A model generated the notes under the pieces. It saw only the letters and a list, made by a program, of their open reading frames with translations. It searched no databases and was not told the DNA's origin. The position numbers were made by a program, and so were the translations under genes. A DNA stretch of 39,596 nucleotides from a virus, in IMG/VR virus record IMGVR_UViG_3300042469_000894, positions 1 through 39,596 of that record; one strand, written 5' to 3'. This document shows positions 30,639 to 38,217 of the stretch, one piece after another. How positions within the stretch are numbered: the first letter of the stretch is position 1; the number at the start of each line of letters is the position of its first letter.

Positions 30639-31785
30639 CATAATAAGCCGCAGCAGCTTTGTTCATGTGAACACCTGCTGTCTTAACAACTGCGGGTTTG
30701 ACTCCTACTTCTGACATTAGGGAGTCAAACATTTCGGCGTCAGGACGCGGAAGAGTTGAGATCTCTTCCGCCAGCTTTTCCGCGTCCACGTCCAATCCAC
30801 TTCGCACACGGTCAGCAAAATCTTCACCAAACAAAGACTTAAGGTCATCCAGTGCAACCTTACCAAAGTCTTGTTTGTTGTACATGCGGCCAGACGTTGT
30901 CGATACATGCTCATGTAATTCAGAAGCTGTCTTAGTAAACGTAGCGCTAAAAATTACATCTTCTGGGCGCTGGAGAATAGAACCGTAACCCTTAGTCAAA
31001 TTAAGCGCACGGTCCGTTGTGTCGATGACTGTGGCCAACTTCACCAATTGATTACTGGTCAGAACCATCTTAGGCGTATTAAGCACGCTGTCAGCCAGCG
31101 CTTGCAAAATGTTGCGGTGCTCGTCATTGTTTGCCAACTTAATGCGGTCCTGCAACAATGCATGCACTTCTTTTGGATTGCATACGCCGTGGCCAGCTTG
31201 CTTTTCCAGAAACTCAAGTTTGTCACTAACGGCAGCGCCAAACTGTGCTACCTTCTCAAGAATCTTAACAGCCATGCGATTGCGATCAGCGTATGTGAAA
31301 TTGTCACGATACTGATGCAACCAATCTGCGGCTGTCTTGACTTCTAAAGCATTGCGCAACGGCAACCTGCGATCTTTTGATCCAGAATCATCAACCCATA
31401 CCCACGCATAACTGGAATCAGGCAATACGTCAGTAGCTGTCTTTTCTAATTGATTACTACGAGACTTAACAGCACTGTATTCCGAACGGATACCCCAATG
31501 TGCTGCAAACTTTTCAAGTCGAGACTCTATGCGTTTCTGATCTTTTTCAGAAAACTCAGCTTTCTTATCAAAGAAAAAAGCTGCGCTCAACCACGTGCAT
31601 TGCGGTGTGTGACACGGAAACTGATGACTAATCACATCGGCATAATTGCTAGACGCAACGCCTTTGACGTCATAAATACTTTCAGGACTTGCCTTCTTGA
31701 CAAATTCTGGCAAAGTATGCGTCAACGACAGACGGTATAATTCAACGCCGTTGTTGTCAGCGATGTGGTCTACATTACGAGGCAT
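30619..31785 (-). CDS. Hypothetical 388-residue protein
   Basis: Minus-strand protein starting at ATG 31785 with AGGAGG (31794-31799, minus strand) upstream, inside the divergent plus-strand gene. Mostly helical and soluble; contains an Ala-rich C-terminus (HMNKAAAAYYANLLTH) and a Cys/His segment near residue 58 (CHTPQCTW) that is too short for a clear zinc site. Its gene-order position near the terminase suggests a packaging, portal-proximal or head protein, but no diagnostic motif is seen. It overlaps the convergent upstream gene by 20 bases. Confidence 0.7.
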   Translation of the reverse strand: MPRNVDHIADNNGVELYRLSLTHTLPEFVKKASPESIYDVKGVASSNYADVISHQFPCHTPQCTWLSAAFFFDKKAEFSEKDQKRIESRLEKFAAHWGIRSEYSAVKSRSNQLEKTATDVLPDSSYAWVWVDDSGSKDRRLPLRNALEVKTAADWLHQYRDNFTYADRNRMAVKILEKVAQFGAAVSDKLEFLEKQAGHGVCNPKEVHALLQDRIKLANNDEHRNILQALADSVLNTPKMVLTSNQLVKLATVIDTTDRALNLTKGYGSILQRPEDVIFSATFTKTASELHEHVSTTSGRMYNKQDFGKVALDDLKSLFGEDFADRVRSGLDVDAEKLAEEISTLPRPDAEMFDSLMSEVGVKPAVVKTAGVHMNKAAAAYYANLLTH

Positions 31786-31788
31786 AGC

Positions 31789-33483
31789 GTGCTCCCTCCT
31801 AATATCGAACTCAACTGGAACGTTGTTGCCGGTTTCCTAAATCTTGACAAAGCTGACGCTTTGCCGGTCACAGTTGATTGTCCGCTCTGTCATGCAGTCA
31901 AAAGCATGGTTGCCTATCAGGATACCACAAATAACGTGGGTTGGCAGCATTGTAAAGCTTGTAAACATAATGGCGACTTTGTTGAGTTACTTGCCGCATG
32001 TTGGAATATGACTATTGACGCCACATTCGTCGAACTTGGTAAACGCGCCGTCCCCTCTATGATAAGTCTACCGGTAGAATCAATTCGGCGCTACCAAGAA
32101 CAATTTATTGCAGCTCGACACAAAGCGACGGACGCGTGGGCAGCTTGTGAATCTTACTTTCGCAAACCACCCATGGCTGTTAACGCAATACTAAACACAT
32201 TTAATTTGTCGCAACGTAAATGGGAATCGTTCGTTCCTAAATTAGAACGATACATTGCTGCAAACCATAACAAGGAATTAGAAAAGGCATTAGGTAGCCC
32301 TTACAAGCATTACGTAGGTACATCTCGCAAAAAGCATTTATACGATCGCATCATTACGTTGCCTGTGCGTTTTCCGGGTGGATGGGGAGACGTTTTGGTG
32401 CTGCCATACGAACTAGCACCCGGACTTATTCAAGGCATGCTGTGCGTTGGAAATAGGCACGGTAAATTGCAAAGGCTTTACACGCGATGCCGTACCAGTG
32501 ACAACACGTTCAATAGCAAAGCCAGACCAAACGATGCAGGCTTGTGGGGATTGTCCGCTAGCATCCTTGGACAAACTACATGCGGAGATTATGCGATAGC
32601 GCTAGAAGATCCGTTGATTGCGCTGCGTATTCAATCTCGACACGCGCTAATGTCTACCACGCCTTTGCCTATCGTATCGTGGTTTTTTGAACCGCATCAA
32701 AATACGCAAACGGTGTCGTGGTCAGCGGTTAAACAAAAAAATATTGTCATTGTCGGCTGCGCGCCAACACCGTCTGTCATACAAGCCGCTTACTCCAGTG
32801 GTGGCATGCTAGCGTTGTTGGACATGACTGATGCTGCGTTTGCTGAAATGATTAAAACCAAAAAACCCGAAGATCTGATGCGTTACATTATTCGACGTGC
32901 TTTGCCTTGGCGTGATGCGTTGCGAAAATGGTTAACGGCTGCACCCTCAAACAAAGTCAAAGAATTCTTCAACGCTTTATTACTAGCCAATATAGATGTT
33001 GATGAAATTGCAAACGAGTACAAAGACTGGGCACAAGAGCACACTGTTATTGATGGCGTAAAGTGCGTGCGATTGTTTGACAAAAATAAAGCATGGCTTG
33101 TTGTTGAAAACAAAGACGGTTGGTTTATAAGACTTGCGCCTACAGATTTTCTGCAAATGACTAATTTTTCTGTCAGACTTAAATCAATCTGTCAGCGTGG
33201 AATTGATCACGTGGCAGAAAGTGTGTTGTGGTTTAAAGGCGAAGCGTTGCCAGTTACTTTCTCTAAAACAGAACTAGCCGACGAAAACCAATTTCAGCAA
33301 AAAATTATTACAACGTGTATTGATGCCGGACTTGGCTTACCCAAGATTAATTCGGGGGACATGTCGCTTCGCCGCATATCACGACTTTTCCAAGAACCTA
33401 AAATTTATCAATACCCGGGTGACGTTGAAGACGACGTTGAATCAGATCTCCTCCCAATCGACGACGCGACGGGGTTTGGCTAA
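31789..33483 (+). CDS. Primase-like zinc-finger protein
   Basis: A 564-residue protein. GTG 31789 is chosen because GAGG (31779-31782) is six bases upstream. Residues 31-66 hold a primase-type zinc motif: CPLC at 31-34 and CKAC at 55-58 followed by KHNGDFVELLA, the pattern of the CHC2 domain of DnaG-like primases. Further on, GDYAIALEDPLIALRIQS resembles the first toprim strand, and IVIVGCAPTPSVIQAA its second, but the acidic residues expected for catalysis are not clear. It may be a diverged primase or a zinc-dependent nucleic-acid binding protein. The last 42 bases overlap the terminase gene end on the other strand. Confidence 0.65.
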   Translation: MLPPNIELNWNVVAGFLNLDKADALPVTVDCPLCHAVKSMVAYQDTTNNVGWQHCKACKHNGDFVELLAACWNMTIDATFVELGKRAVPSMISLPVESIRRYQEQFIAARHKATDAWAACESYFRKPPMAVNAILNTFNLSQRKWESFVPKLERYIAANHNKELEKALGSPYKHYVGTSRKKHLYDRIITLPVRFPGGWGDVLVLPYELAPGLIQGMLCVGNRHGKLQRLYTRCRTSDNTFNSKARPNDAGLWGLSASILGQTTCGDYAIALEDPLIALRIQSRHALMSTTPLPIVSWFFEPHQNTQTVSWSAVKQKNIVIVGCAPTPSVIQAAYSSGGMLALLDMTDAAFAEMIKTKKPEDLMRYIIRRALPWRDALRKWLTAAPSNKVKEFFNALLLANIDVDEIANEYKDWAQEHTVIDGVKCVRLFDKNKAWLVVENKDGWFIRLAPTDFLQMTNFSVRLKSICQRGIDHVAESVLWFKGEALPVTFSKTELADENQFQQKIITTCIDAGLGLPKINSGDMSLRRISRLFQEPKIYQYPGDVEDDVESDLLPIDDATGFG

Positions 33484-35313
33484 TTCTTCCAGATCCATAG
33501 GGATTTGAAATTTCATAGTAACGGACAAATCTGGCCAGCGTTTTGCGATATGCCACAACGCACAAGAACCGATGTTAACGGCTTGTGCAAAATCGTCAGG
33601 TAAATTAGGATGCCGCACAATCACGTATCGATCTGTTGTTCCGCGACCATCAATTTTTTCTTCTAGCAACGCCAAGAAATCTCGAATTAAACCAGCATCG
33701 TCTGCTGATTTAAAATCGTATTGGAAAAATCGAATTAATCCAAACTTGATACATTGCGACGTCAACACCAACGCACGTGATTTGTCTACGGAATACCAGT
33801 GGCGTGGATGTGACTCAGTGGCGGGATGAAACGTCATAATGTTGTGCTTGGCTGTTGTGTGATAGGCAATCGGCACAATATTCTCAGCAGGCCAACCAGC
33901 TTGATGCACAAACGTTTCACGGATGGCTCCAGCGCCGCCATAATCATGCACAAGATGAGAACAACGAAACCGATTAAGAGTTTCTACAACCAACTGTGAT
34001 TCGTAATAATAATCGTGGGTTTTAAGTGAACGCATGCCCCACAGAACATCAATTATGCCATCAGCACGATAACCCAATACAGCTAACGACGTGAAACTGG
34101 TGCGGCTTTTACCGCTGTCACCAGTTGCCTTAAGCGCGCCGCCACCGCCACCCCAATCAACAGCTAATACGCGTCGAACGTATCCACCGATCTGATCCGC
34201 AGCTTTCCGCCAGTCGTTCGGCCACGGTAATACAGCAGCAGCTTTAAGATCTGTTTCCGACAACAGTTTAGAACCTTCGTCGTAACTTTCTCCGCACACT
34301 TCATTCAAGAACGTAGTAAATGTCGTATTTGCCCGGCCTTGTGATTTGCCAATCAAAATGTCCCATTTTTCAGGGTTGGCGTAATGCATAGGCAAAATAA
34401 TCTGTGGAATGTGATAGCCAGAAAACGACCAACGTCTTTCTGGATACGCATGTACCCACCGACCTGACCGAGGGTTTAAGTGCTTACGGCATTTGGCACA
34501 AACAACTCCGGGAATCTTTTCACTAATTTCTTCGTGCCATGGTCCTAACATCTTTAATAAATCATGAGATAGCGAAGGTACATTCCAATAGTTACAACCG
34601 CTATGATGACACTTAATAATCCACTCAGCCTGACTACTGTCTTGCCACAATTTCTCCATTGTGTTATCTAGTGTCTTTGGTGTGCCAGAGTAAGCTTTCA
34701 CAGCATATGGACTGCCAGAAAGTGTTTCATGAATGATTTGTAAAAAATCATACTGTATATCTTGTACTTCATCTATAGCATTTTTATCTGCGGGAATACC
34801 TCGAGTACGTTCCGCATCTAAAAATGCATACGAAAAATACATGTTAGAACCGTTATTAAATTGACGCTGCAATACGTTTTGCGCCAAGTCTTCGCTAACC
34901 AAAAGTTCTTTACTTGGTGACGACTCAATAAATTCTCGAACATAGTTATGTGAAAACCGTCGAATCATTTCATACAACGGCGTTACATATAGCGTTGAAA
35001 AATACGGCATTGAGATCGCCGTGCTAATTCCTTGCGCAGCCAGTGACGTGGATTTACTGACCTGTCGTCCGGTTTTTAGTAACGTTGCGCGCGGAATCCT
35101 TGTGCGAAAAAATGGTTCAAACGGAAAATAATTATCCAACGAATAAGGCTTTCCTTTAAGTGAAAATAGCAACGGTAATAAAGGCTTAAGTGTCGGTGTT
35201 CCACTTTCTCGCAATGCTTTTTGCAGCTTTAAGATTTTTTTGACGTTGTCACTGGTGTAACCGACAAGTTCAGGTTCTACAATTTTTGGCGTTAAATCAA
35301 CGGCTTCAGTCAC
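33442..35313 (-). CDS. terL: Terminase large subunit (packaging ATPase-nuclease)
   Basis: A 623-residue minus-strand protein, full length for a large terminase; start is GTG 35313. The ATPase domain has a Walker A-like TGRQVSKST at residues 81-89 and Walker B KNAIDEVQD with DE at 181-182. A zinc-like insertion has CHHSGC (235-240) and CAKC (272-275). The C-terminal RNase H-like nuclease starts with VLAVDWGGG (D386) and continues with HLVHDYGGAG (D457). It packages genome concatemers into proheads. Opposite in orientation to the virion genes. Walker A is unusual in having Ser in place of the usual Gly before K. Confidence 0.9.
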   Translation of the reverse strand: MTEAVDLTPKIVEPELVGYTSDNVKKILKLQKALRESGTPTLKPLLPLLFSLKGKPYSLDNYFPFEPFFRTRIPRATLLKTGRQVSKSTSLAAQGISTAISMPYFSTLYVTPLYEMIRRFSHNYVREFIESSPSKELLVSEDLAQNVLQRQFNNGSNMYFSYAFLDAERTRGIPADKNAIDEVQDIQYDFLQIIHETLSGSPYAVKAYSGTPKTLDNTMEKLWQDSSQAEWIIKCHHSGCNYWNVPSLSHDLLKMLGPWHEEISEKIPGVVCAKCRKHLNPRSGRWVHAYPERRWSFSGYHIPQIILPMHYANPEKWDILIGKSQGRANTTFTTFLNEVCGESYDEGSKLLSETDLKAAAVLPWPNDWRKAADQIGGYVRRVLAVDWGGGGGALKATGDSGKSRTSFTSLAVLGYRADGIIDVLWGMRSLKTHDYYYESQLVVETLNRFRCSHLVHDYGGAGAIRETFVHQAGWPAENIVPIAYHTTAKHNIMTFHPATESHPRHWYSVDKSRALVLTSQCIKFGLIRFFQYDFKSADDAGLIRDFLALLEEKIDGRGTTDRYVIVRHPNLPDDFAQAVNIGSCALWHIAKRWPDLSVTMKFQIPMDLEELAKPRRVVDWEEI

Positions 35314-35327
35314 GATAGGAGTACCTT

Positions 35328-35663
35328 ATGCTGCGCAAAAGTGCCGAAGACGCGTTTCTTGACAATTTGCACAGTTTGTTAAAATTGATCTTTGAGTCTA
35401 TCTTTGCCCTTGTCCTCGGTACAGTGCAAACATTGTTAAGCATCTACAGTAATACCAGTCTTAAGGAACACATGCCATGGCTAAATCGCGCTCCCCCGTC
35501 ACGTTCTTCCGTCGTTCCGGAATCGACTCCAACGAAAGCCTCCGTCCCCGACCACGCGTCTACCCTGCCGACTTACTTGTTAACTTCCTTCCAGTCGATA
35601 GGCGCCCGATCAGTTCCTTCCTCGAAGCGGAAGGCAAACCGCAACCAGATCGCGGAACGATGA
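35328..35663 (+). CDS. Small possible membrane-associated protein, 3' part doubtful
   Basis: A 111-residue frame with a good AGGAG site (35317-35321) six bases before ATG 35328, directly divergent from the terminase. The first 45 residues contain a hydrophobic helix (LLKLIFESIFALVLGTVQTL). The rest (PPSRSSVVPESTPTKASVPD and on) is Ser/Pro-rich and runs out of phase through the next gene for 187 bases, so it may be a run-through rather than a selected product. Unknown function. Confidence 0.45.
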   Translation: MLRKSAEDAFLDNLHSLLKLIFESIFALVLGTVQTLLSIYSNTSLKEHMPWLNRAPPSRSSVVPESTPTKASVPDHASTLPTYLLTSFQSIGARSVPSSKRKANRNQIAER

Positions 35664-35692
35664 GACCGTGGAGCAACGAACCGGTACAATAA
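35477..35692 (+). CDS. Small basic hypothetical protein
   Basis: A 71-residue protein with AAGGA about ten bases before ATG 35477. Rich in Arg and Pro (SPVTFFRRSGIDSN, SLRPRPRVYP). Overlaps the previous frame in a different phase; this frame looks more protein-like in the shared region. Unknown. A 15-bp hairpin follows directly after its stop. Confidence 0.5.
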   Translation: MAKSRSPVTFFRRSGIDSNESLRPRPRVYPADLLVNFLPVDRRPISSFLEAEGKPQPDRGTMRPWSNEPVQ

Positions 35693-35697
35693 ACTTT

Positions 35698-35759
35698 GTT
35701 GCCGGTGGAGTTCCGCACGTAAATGCGGGTAGTGCGCTTAAAAGAATTCCACCGGCAAC
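35698..35759 (+). promoter_or_regulatory. 15-bp hairpin with two alternative inner stems
   Basis: Outer stem: 35698-35712 (GTTGCCGGTGGAGTT) with 35745-35759, 15 pairs including one G-T. Inside, CCGCA (35713-35717) can pair with TGCGG (35724-35728), loop CGTAAA; or CGCAC (35714-35718) can pair with GTGCG (35732-35736). The two inner folds exclude each other. No T tract follows, so a simple terminator is unlikely. Confidence 0.65.
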
Positions 35760-35777
35760 GCTTCCACAGGCAAACAC

Positions 35778-35927
35778 ATGTTCTTTAAGTTTGTAGTCTG
35801 TTCCTTAGGTGCAGGCACGATATTGTCGGTATTGACTGGCAGTTACATCCCAATGATCGCAGCATCCTTTCTACTGTATTTACTGTTGAATTTGCGTGCA
35901 AAATCTAACAACGGAGAAACGCTATGA
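35778..35927 (+). CDS. Very small membrane protein
   Basis: A 49-residue frame from ATG 35778. Nearly all hydrophobic after residue 3, with two likely membrane segments (VVCSLGAGTILSVLTG and MIAASFLLYLLLNL) and a charged tail. No strong ribosome site (only ACAGG). Its stop overlaps the next ATG (ATGA), which supports translation. Lysis accessory, holin or membrane anchor possible; unproven. Confidence 0.55.
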   Translation: MFFKFVVCSLGAGTILSVLTGSYIPMIAASFLLYLLLNLRAKSNNGETL

Positions 35928-36277
35928 ATTGGTTTAGTTTAGTGCTTGCAGCCGTTGCTACTTGGCAAGTCATCGAAATATGGCATCACAGTGCTTTGTT
36001 TGCAGAACAACGTGCACGCTTGGAACTGTACAACAATTACCTCAGTAGTTTGTTGCTTTGTCCTTGGTGTTTCTCAGTCTGGGTTGGTTTCTGTTTTGCA
36101 GGATTGGTATTGGCAAGCGAATTAACACAGAATAACCTTTGGTTGTTTCCAGCGTTTGCTTTTAGTGTTTCACGATTTGCAAACATTGGCAACGACGTGT
36201 TTCATCACCGTTGTCGTACGCCGCGACTGACATGGAATAAATCAAATGACCGAAACGACGAACCCCTCCCGTTTTGA
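35924..36277 (+). CDS. Small membrane protein with CPWCFSVW motif
   Basis: A 117-residue protein. GGAG lies upstream of ATG 35924, inside the previous gene. Hydrophobic N-terminal segment (FSLVLAAVATWQVIEIW) and LLCPWCFSVWVGFCFAGLVL near residue 46, with a further hydrophobic stretch; the basic end is soluble. The CPWC-x-SxW-G signature occurs in small phage and bacterial membrane proteins of unknown function (DUF1360-type). Its 3' end overlaps the next gene by 32 bases. Confidence 0.65.
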   Translation: MNWFSLVLAAVATWQVIEIWHHSALFAEQRARLELYNNYLSSLLLCPWCFSVWVGFCFAGLVLASELTQNNLWLFPAFAFSVSRFANIGNDVFHHRCRTPRLTWNKSNDRNDEPLPF

Positions 36278-36596
36278 CCATGACGTTGCTATGGAGTTTC
36301 AAGAAGTTGCGCTAAAGGCGTTGCTTCGGCACGCAGATTTGCGGGGAATCGTTGTCATATTTGATTACCATAATGAGTTAAATGTTACCGATACCATATC
36401 AGGTATTTGGCAAACCCGGTCTCAAAATGAAAAATCGCCAAGCGAATTGTTTGGCGGTATTGGGCAAACAACACGCATGTTAGAAGGCATGATTCAGCAC
36501 ATTGACACTATGGTTAGTTCCGCCCAAGAAAAAATGCAAGTGTTGCTGGTTGAAGCCAAACGCGTTCTTAGTCAAACACACGAACAACACGAGTAA
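36246..36596 (+). CDS. Hypothetical protein
   Basis: A 116-residue protein starting within the previous gene. Helical; a C-terminal stretch (GMIQHIDTMVSSAQEKMQVL) could form a coiled coil. No recognised motif. Followed after four bases by the next ATG. Confidence 0.6.
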   Translation: MTETTNPSRFDHDVAMEFQEVALKALLRHADLRGIVVIFDYHNELNVTDTISGIWQTRSQNEKSPSELFGGIGQTTRMLEGMIQHIDTMVSSAQEKMQVLLVEAKRVLSQTHEQHE

Positions 36597-36600
36597 TTTT

Positions 36601-36957
36601 ATGTCGTTGCAAAATGCTTTAAAAGAAGCTTATATGCGCGCGCAATTGCTTAAAGAACCGTGTTACGTTTTGCAAAAATCTGACTGTGTTACTTTTTATA
36701 CAGTGCCGCAAAAAGAACTTGTAGACACAGATACGCCGTATATAAAAGTATTTAGTGCAGGATTTTACGAAATTGTAAACCAAGGATTAGTTCATGGCGG
36801 TTTTAACAGCCAACGCAATACGAACAGCGATGCAATCGGGGGAAATAGTCATCCGCCCGTTTCGGTTGCGACAGTTGAACCCGAACAGCGTAAACCTGAC
36901 ACTCGGCAAAACGTTGTTAAAGTACGATACGACGCATTTACTGGACTTGCGTATTGA
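36601..36957 (+). CDS. Hypothetical protein running 164 bases into dcd
   Basis: A 118-residue frame from ATG 36601. Residues 1-64 (EAYMRAQLLKEPCYVLQKSD and following) read as a normal small protein. The last 54 residues are encoded inside the dCTP deaminase gene in another phase and look like a shadow (NSQRNTNSDAIGGNSHPP). A +1-phase TAG occurs at 36788, just before the dcd ATG, where a tidy stop would be expected; a frameshift near the 3' end is therefore possible. Confidence 0.5.
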   Translation: MSLQNALKEAYMRAQLLKEPCYVLQKSDCVTFYTVPQKELVDTDTPYIKVFSAGFYEIVNQGLVHGGFNSQRNTNSDAIGGNSHPPVSVATVEPEQRKPDTRQNVVKVRYDAFTGLAY

Positions 36958-37348
36958 ACCGACAACAATTCCAATTGAAATTCCACCAGAAGGCTACGTA
37001 CTAGAACCTAACGTTCTGTATTTAGGCCACACCAATGAAGTAACACATACAAACGTGTATGCTCCATTTATTGAAGGTCGCAGTTCAATTGGGCGCATGG
37101 GTATTTCTGTGCATATCACCGCAGGATTTGGTGACATTGGGTTTAACGGCACATGGACATTGGAAATCACAGTTGTACATCCTGTACGCATTTACGCCGA
37201 CGTGGAAATATGTCAAGTAGCTTTTCATACAGTAGAAGGAACCACTACATTGAAATACGAAGGTAAATATAACAACCAAACAGGACCGCGCCCTAGTAGC
37301 ATCTGGAAAGAGTTTCAAGCCGGGCGATATGACGTTACTGCGGAGTAA
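36794..37348 (+). CDS. dcd: dCTP deaminase / dUTPase-family enzyme
   Basis: A 184-residue protein matching the size of dCTP deaminases. It starts MAVLTANAIRTAMQSGEIVI and has QLNPNSVNLTLG (family 'QPxSVDLRLG'), EGRSSIGRMGISVHITAG at residues 94-111 (the nucleotide-binding and arginine/serine loop), GFGDIGFNGTWTLEI with the catalytic-position Glu at 124, and YADVEICQVAF. The reaction would be dCTP to dUTP plus ammonia, feeding dTMP synthesis. ATG 36794 follows AAGGA. A bifunctional dCTP deaminase/dUTPase cannot be excluded. Confidence 0.85.
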   Translation: MAVLTANAIRTAMQSGEIVIRPFRLRQLNPNSVNLTLGKTLLKYDTTHLLDLRIEPTTIPIEIPPEGYVLEPNVLYLGHTNEVTHTNVYAPFIEGRSSIGRMGISVHITAGFGDIGFNGTWTLEITVVHPVRIYADVEICQVAFHTVEGTTTLKYEGKYNNQTGPRPSSIWKEFQAGRYDVTAE

Positions 37349-37415
37349 AGCTAGAATCGTGCTTAATTTCACGTTACTGTAAGTACTGCCGGTGCTTAGT
37401 GATGTGAGAACAATT

Positions 37416-37724
37416 ATGCGCAAACGCCGTTACTTTAAACCCGTTCCGGTCGAACAAGAAACACCGCAGTATTCAGCCATAGCTGAATTGCCGTTGTCTG
37501 TGCGCACAATCAACCACATTGAAAAAGAAGCAGGGTTTGTGTATCTGTATCAAATCATTCCGTTAACCCGTGATCAGATCAAAGAAATGCTTCCTGATAA
37601 CGGGGACAGGATTGTAGATGAATTAGTTAAAGCGTTACAACTTGCTGATCTGGATATACCCGAAACATGGATAAGGAATAAAAAACGTGCTAGGAGCAAA
37701 ACTCGACCTACAACTGACAGTTAA
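37416..37724 (+). CDS. Stand-alone RNA polymerase alpha C-terminal-domain-like protein
   Basis: A 102-residue protein from ATG 37416 (GTG 37404 and GTG 37392 are in-frame alternatives). Residues 21-82 match the alpha-CTD helix-hairpin-helix fold, with ELPLSVRTINHI aligned to the E. coli 'ELTVRSANCL' segment. R30 and N33 fall at R265 and N268; G63, R65 and E69 fall at G296, K298 and E302, known DNA or activator contacts in E. coli. The rest of the alpha subunit is absent. It is followed by a basic tail (NKKRARSKTRPTTDS). Binding to UP-element-like DNA or competition with the host alpha-CTD is inferred. Confidence 0.7.
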   Translation: MRKRRYFKPVPVEQETPQYSAIAELPLSVRTINHIEKEAGFVYLYQIIPLTRDQIKEMLPDNGDRIVDELVKALQLADLDIPETWIRNKKRARSKTRPTTDS

Positions 37725-37995
37725 TCAAACAGGGCCAAGTTATTCTATTTGTTGTCCGTTGTGTCAAAACCCGGCAATTGCATTAAAGTCGGCAGAATAC
37801 AACGACAAAAAAATGACCCTAGATGAATTGCAAAGTAAAAGTGGTTACGAGTTACTGTTCAGTTTGTCTTCTGTAACAGTGCGTCTCACTTACGAATGTG
37901 CTTTGCAGCATCAATTCAACGTGGTCTTACTTCAAGGTCACGATGCAAAGATCCGTTTGGCTTTTACGGTAGATACCCATGAGCCTAGATCCTAA
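37687..37995 (+). CDS. Small protein with Cys-pair motif
   Basis: A 102-residue protein; GTG 37687 overlaps the previous gene by 38 bases, with TAAGGA about ten bases upstream. CCPLC near residue 22 and YECALQHQF near 69 could together form a zinc site, though the second half is imperfect. Unknown function; next to the alpha-CTD-like gene. Confidence 0.55.
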   Translation: MLGAKLDLQLTVNQTGPSYSICCPLCQNPAIALKSAEYNDKKMTLDELQSKSGYELLFSLSSVTVRLTYECALQHQFNVVLLQGHDAKIRLAFTVDTHEPRS

Positions 37996-38191
37996 TCCGT
38001 TTGTAGTTGCTAGATTACACGACGGACGACGACTGACGGTGAATACGTACGAAATTGTTTACGTGGAAGATAACGTGTCAGATCACACGTGCGCCATTAA
38101 ATTGAAAACTGGCGAAATGTTCAAACTTGATATGCAAATGGACGAATTTATGTACTCCATGTACAGTGGCCGCCAACGGCATTCGTCCTAA
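37979..38191 (+). CDS. Small hypothetical protein
   Basis: A 70-residue protein overlapping the previous gene by 17 bases. Beta-type sequence (FVVARLHDGRRLTVNTYEIV; AIKLKTGEMFKLDMQMDEF), similar in look to small barrel domains. Unknown. Confidence 0.6.
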   Translation: MSLDPNPFVVARLHDGRRLTVNTYEIVYVEDNVSDHTCAIKLKTGEMFKLDMQMDEFMYSMYSGRQRHSS

Positions 38192-38217
38192 CCCCTATCG
38201 TTTTAGAAGGTATTCTG

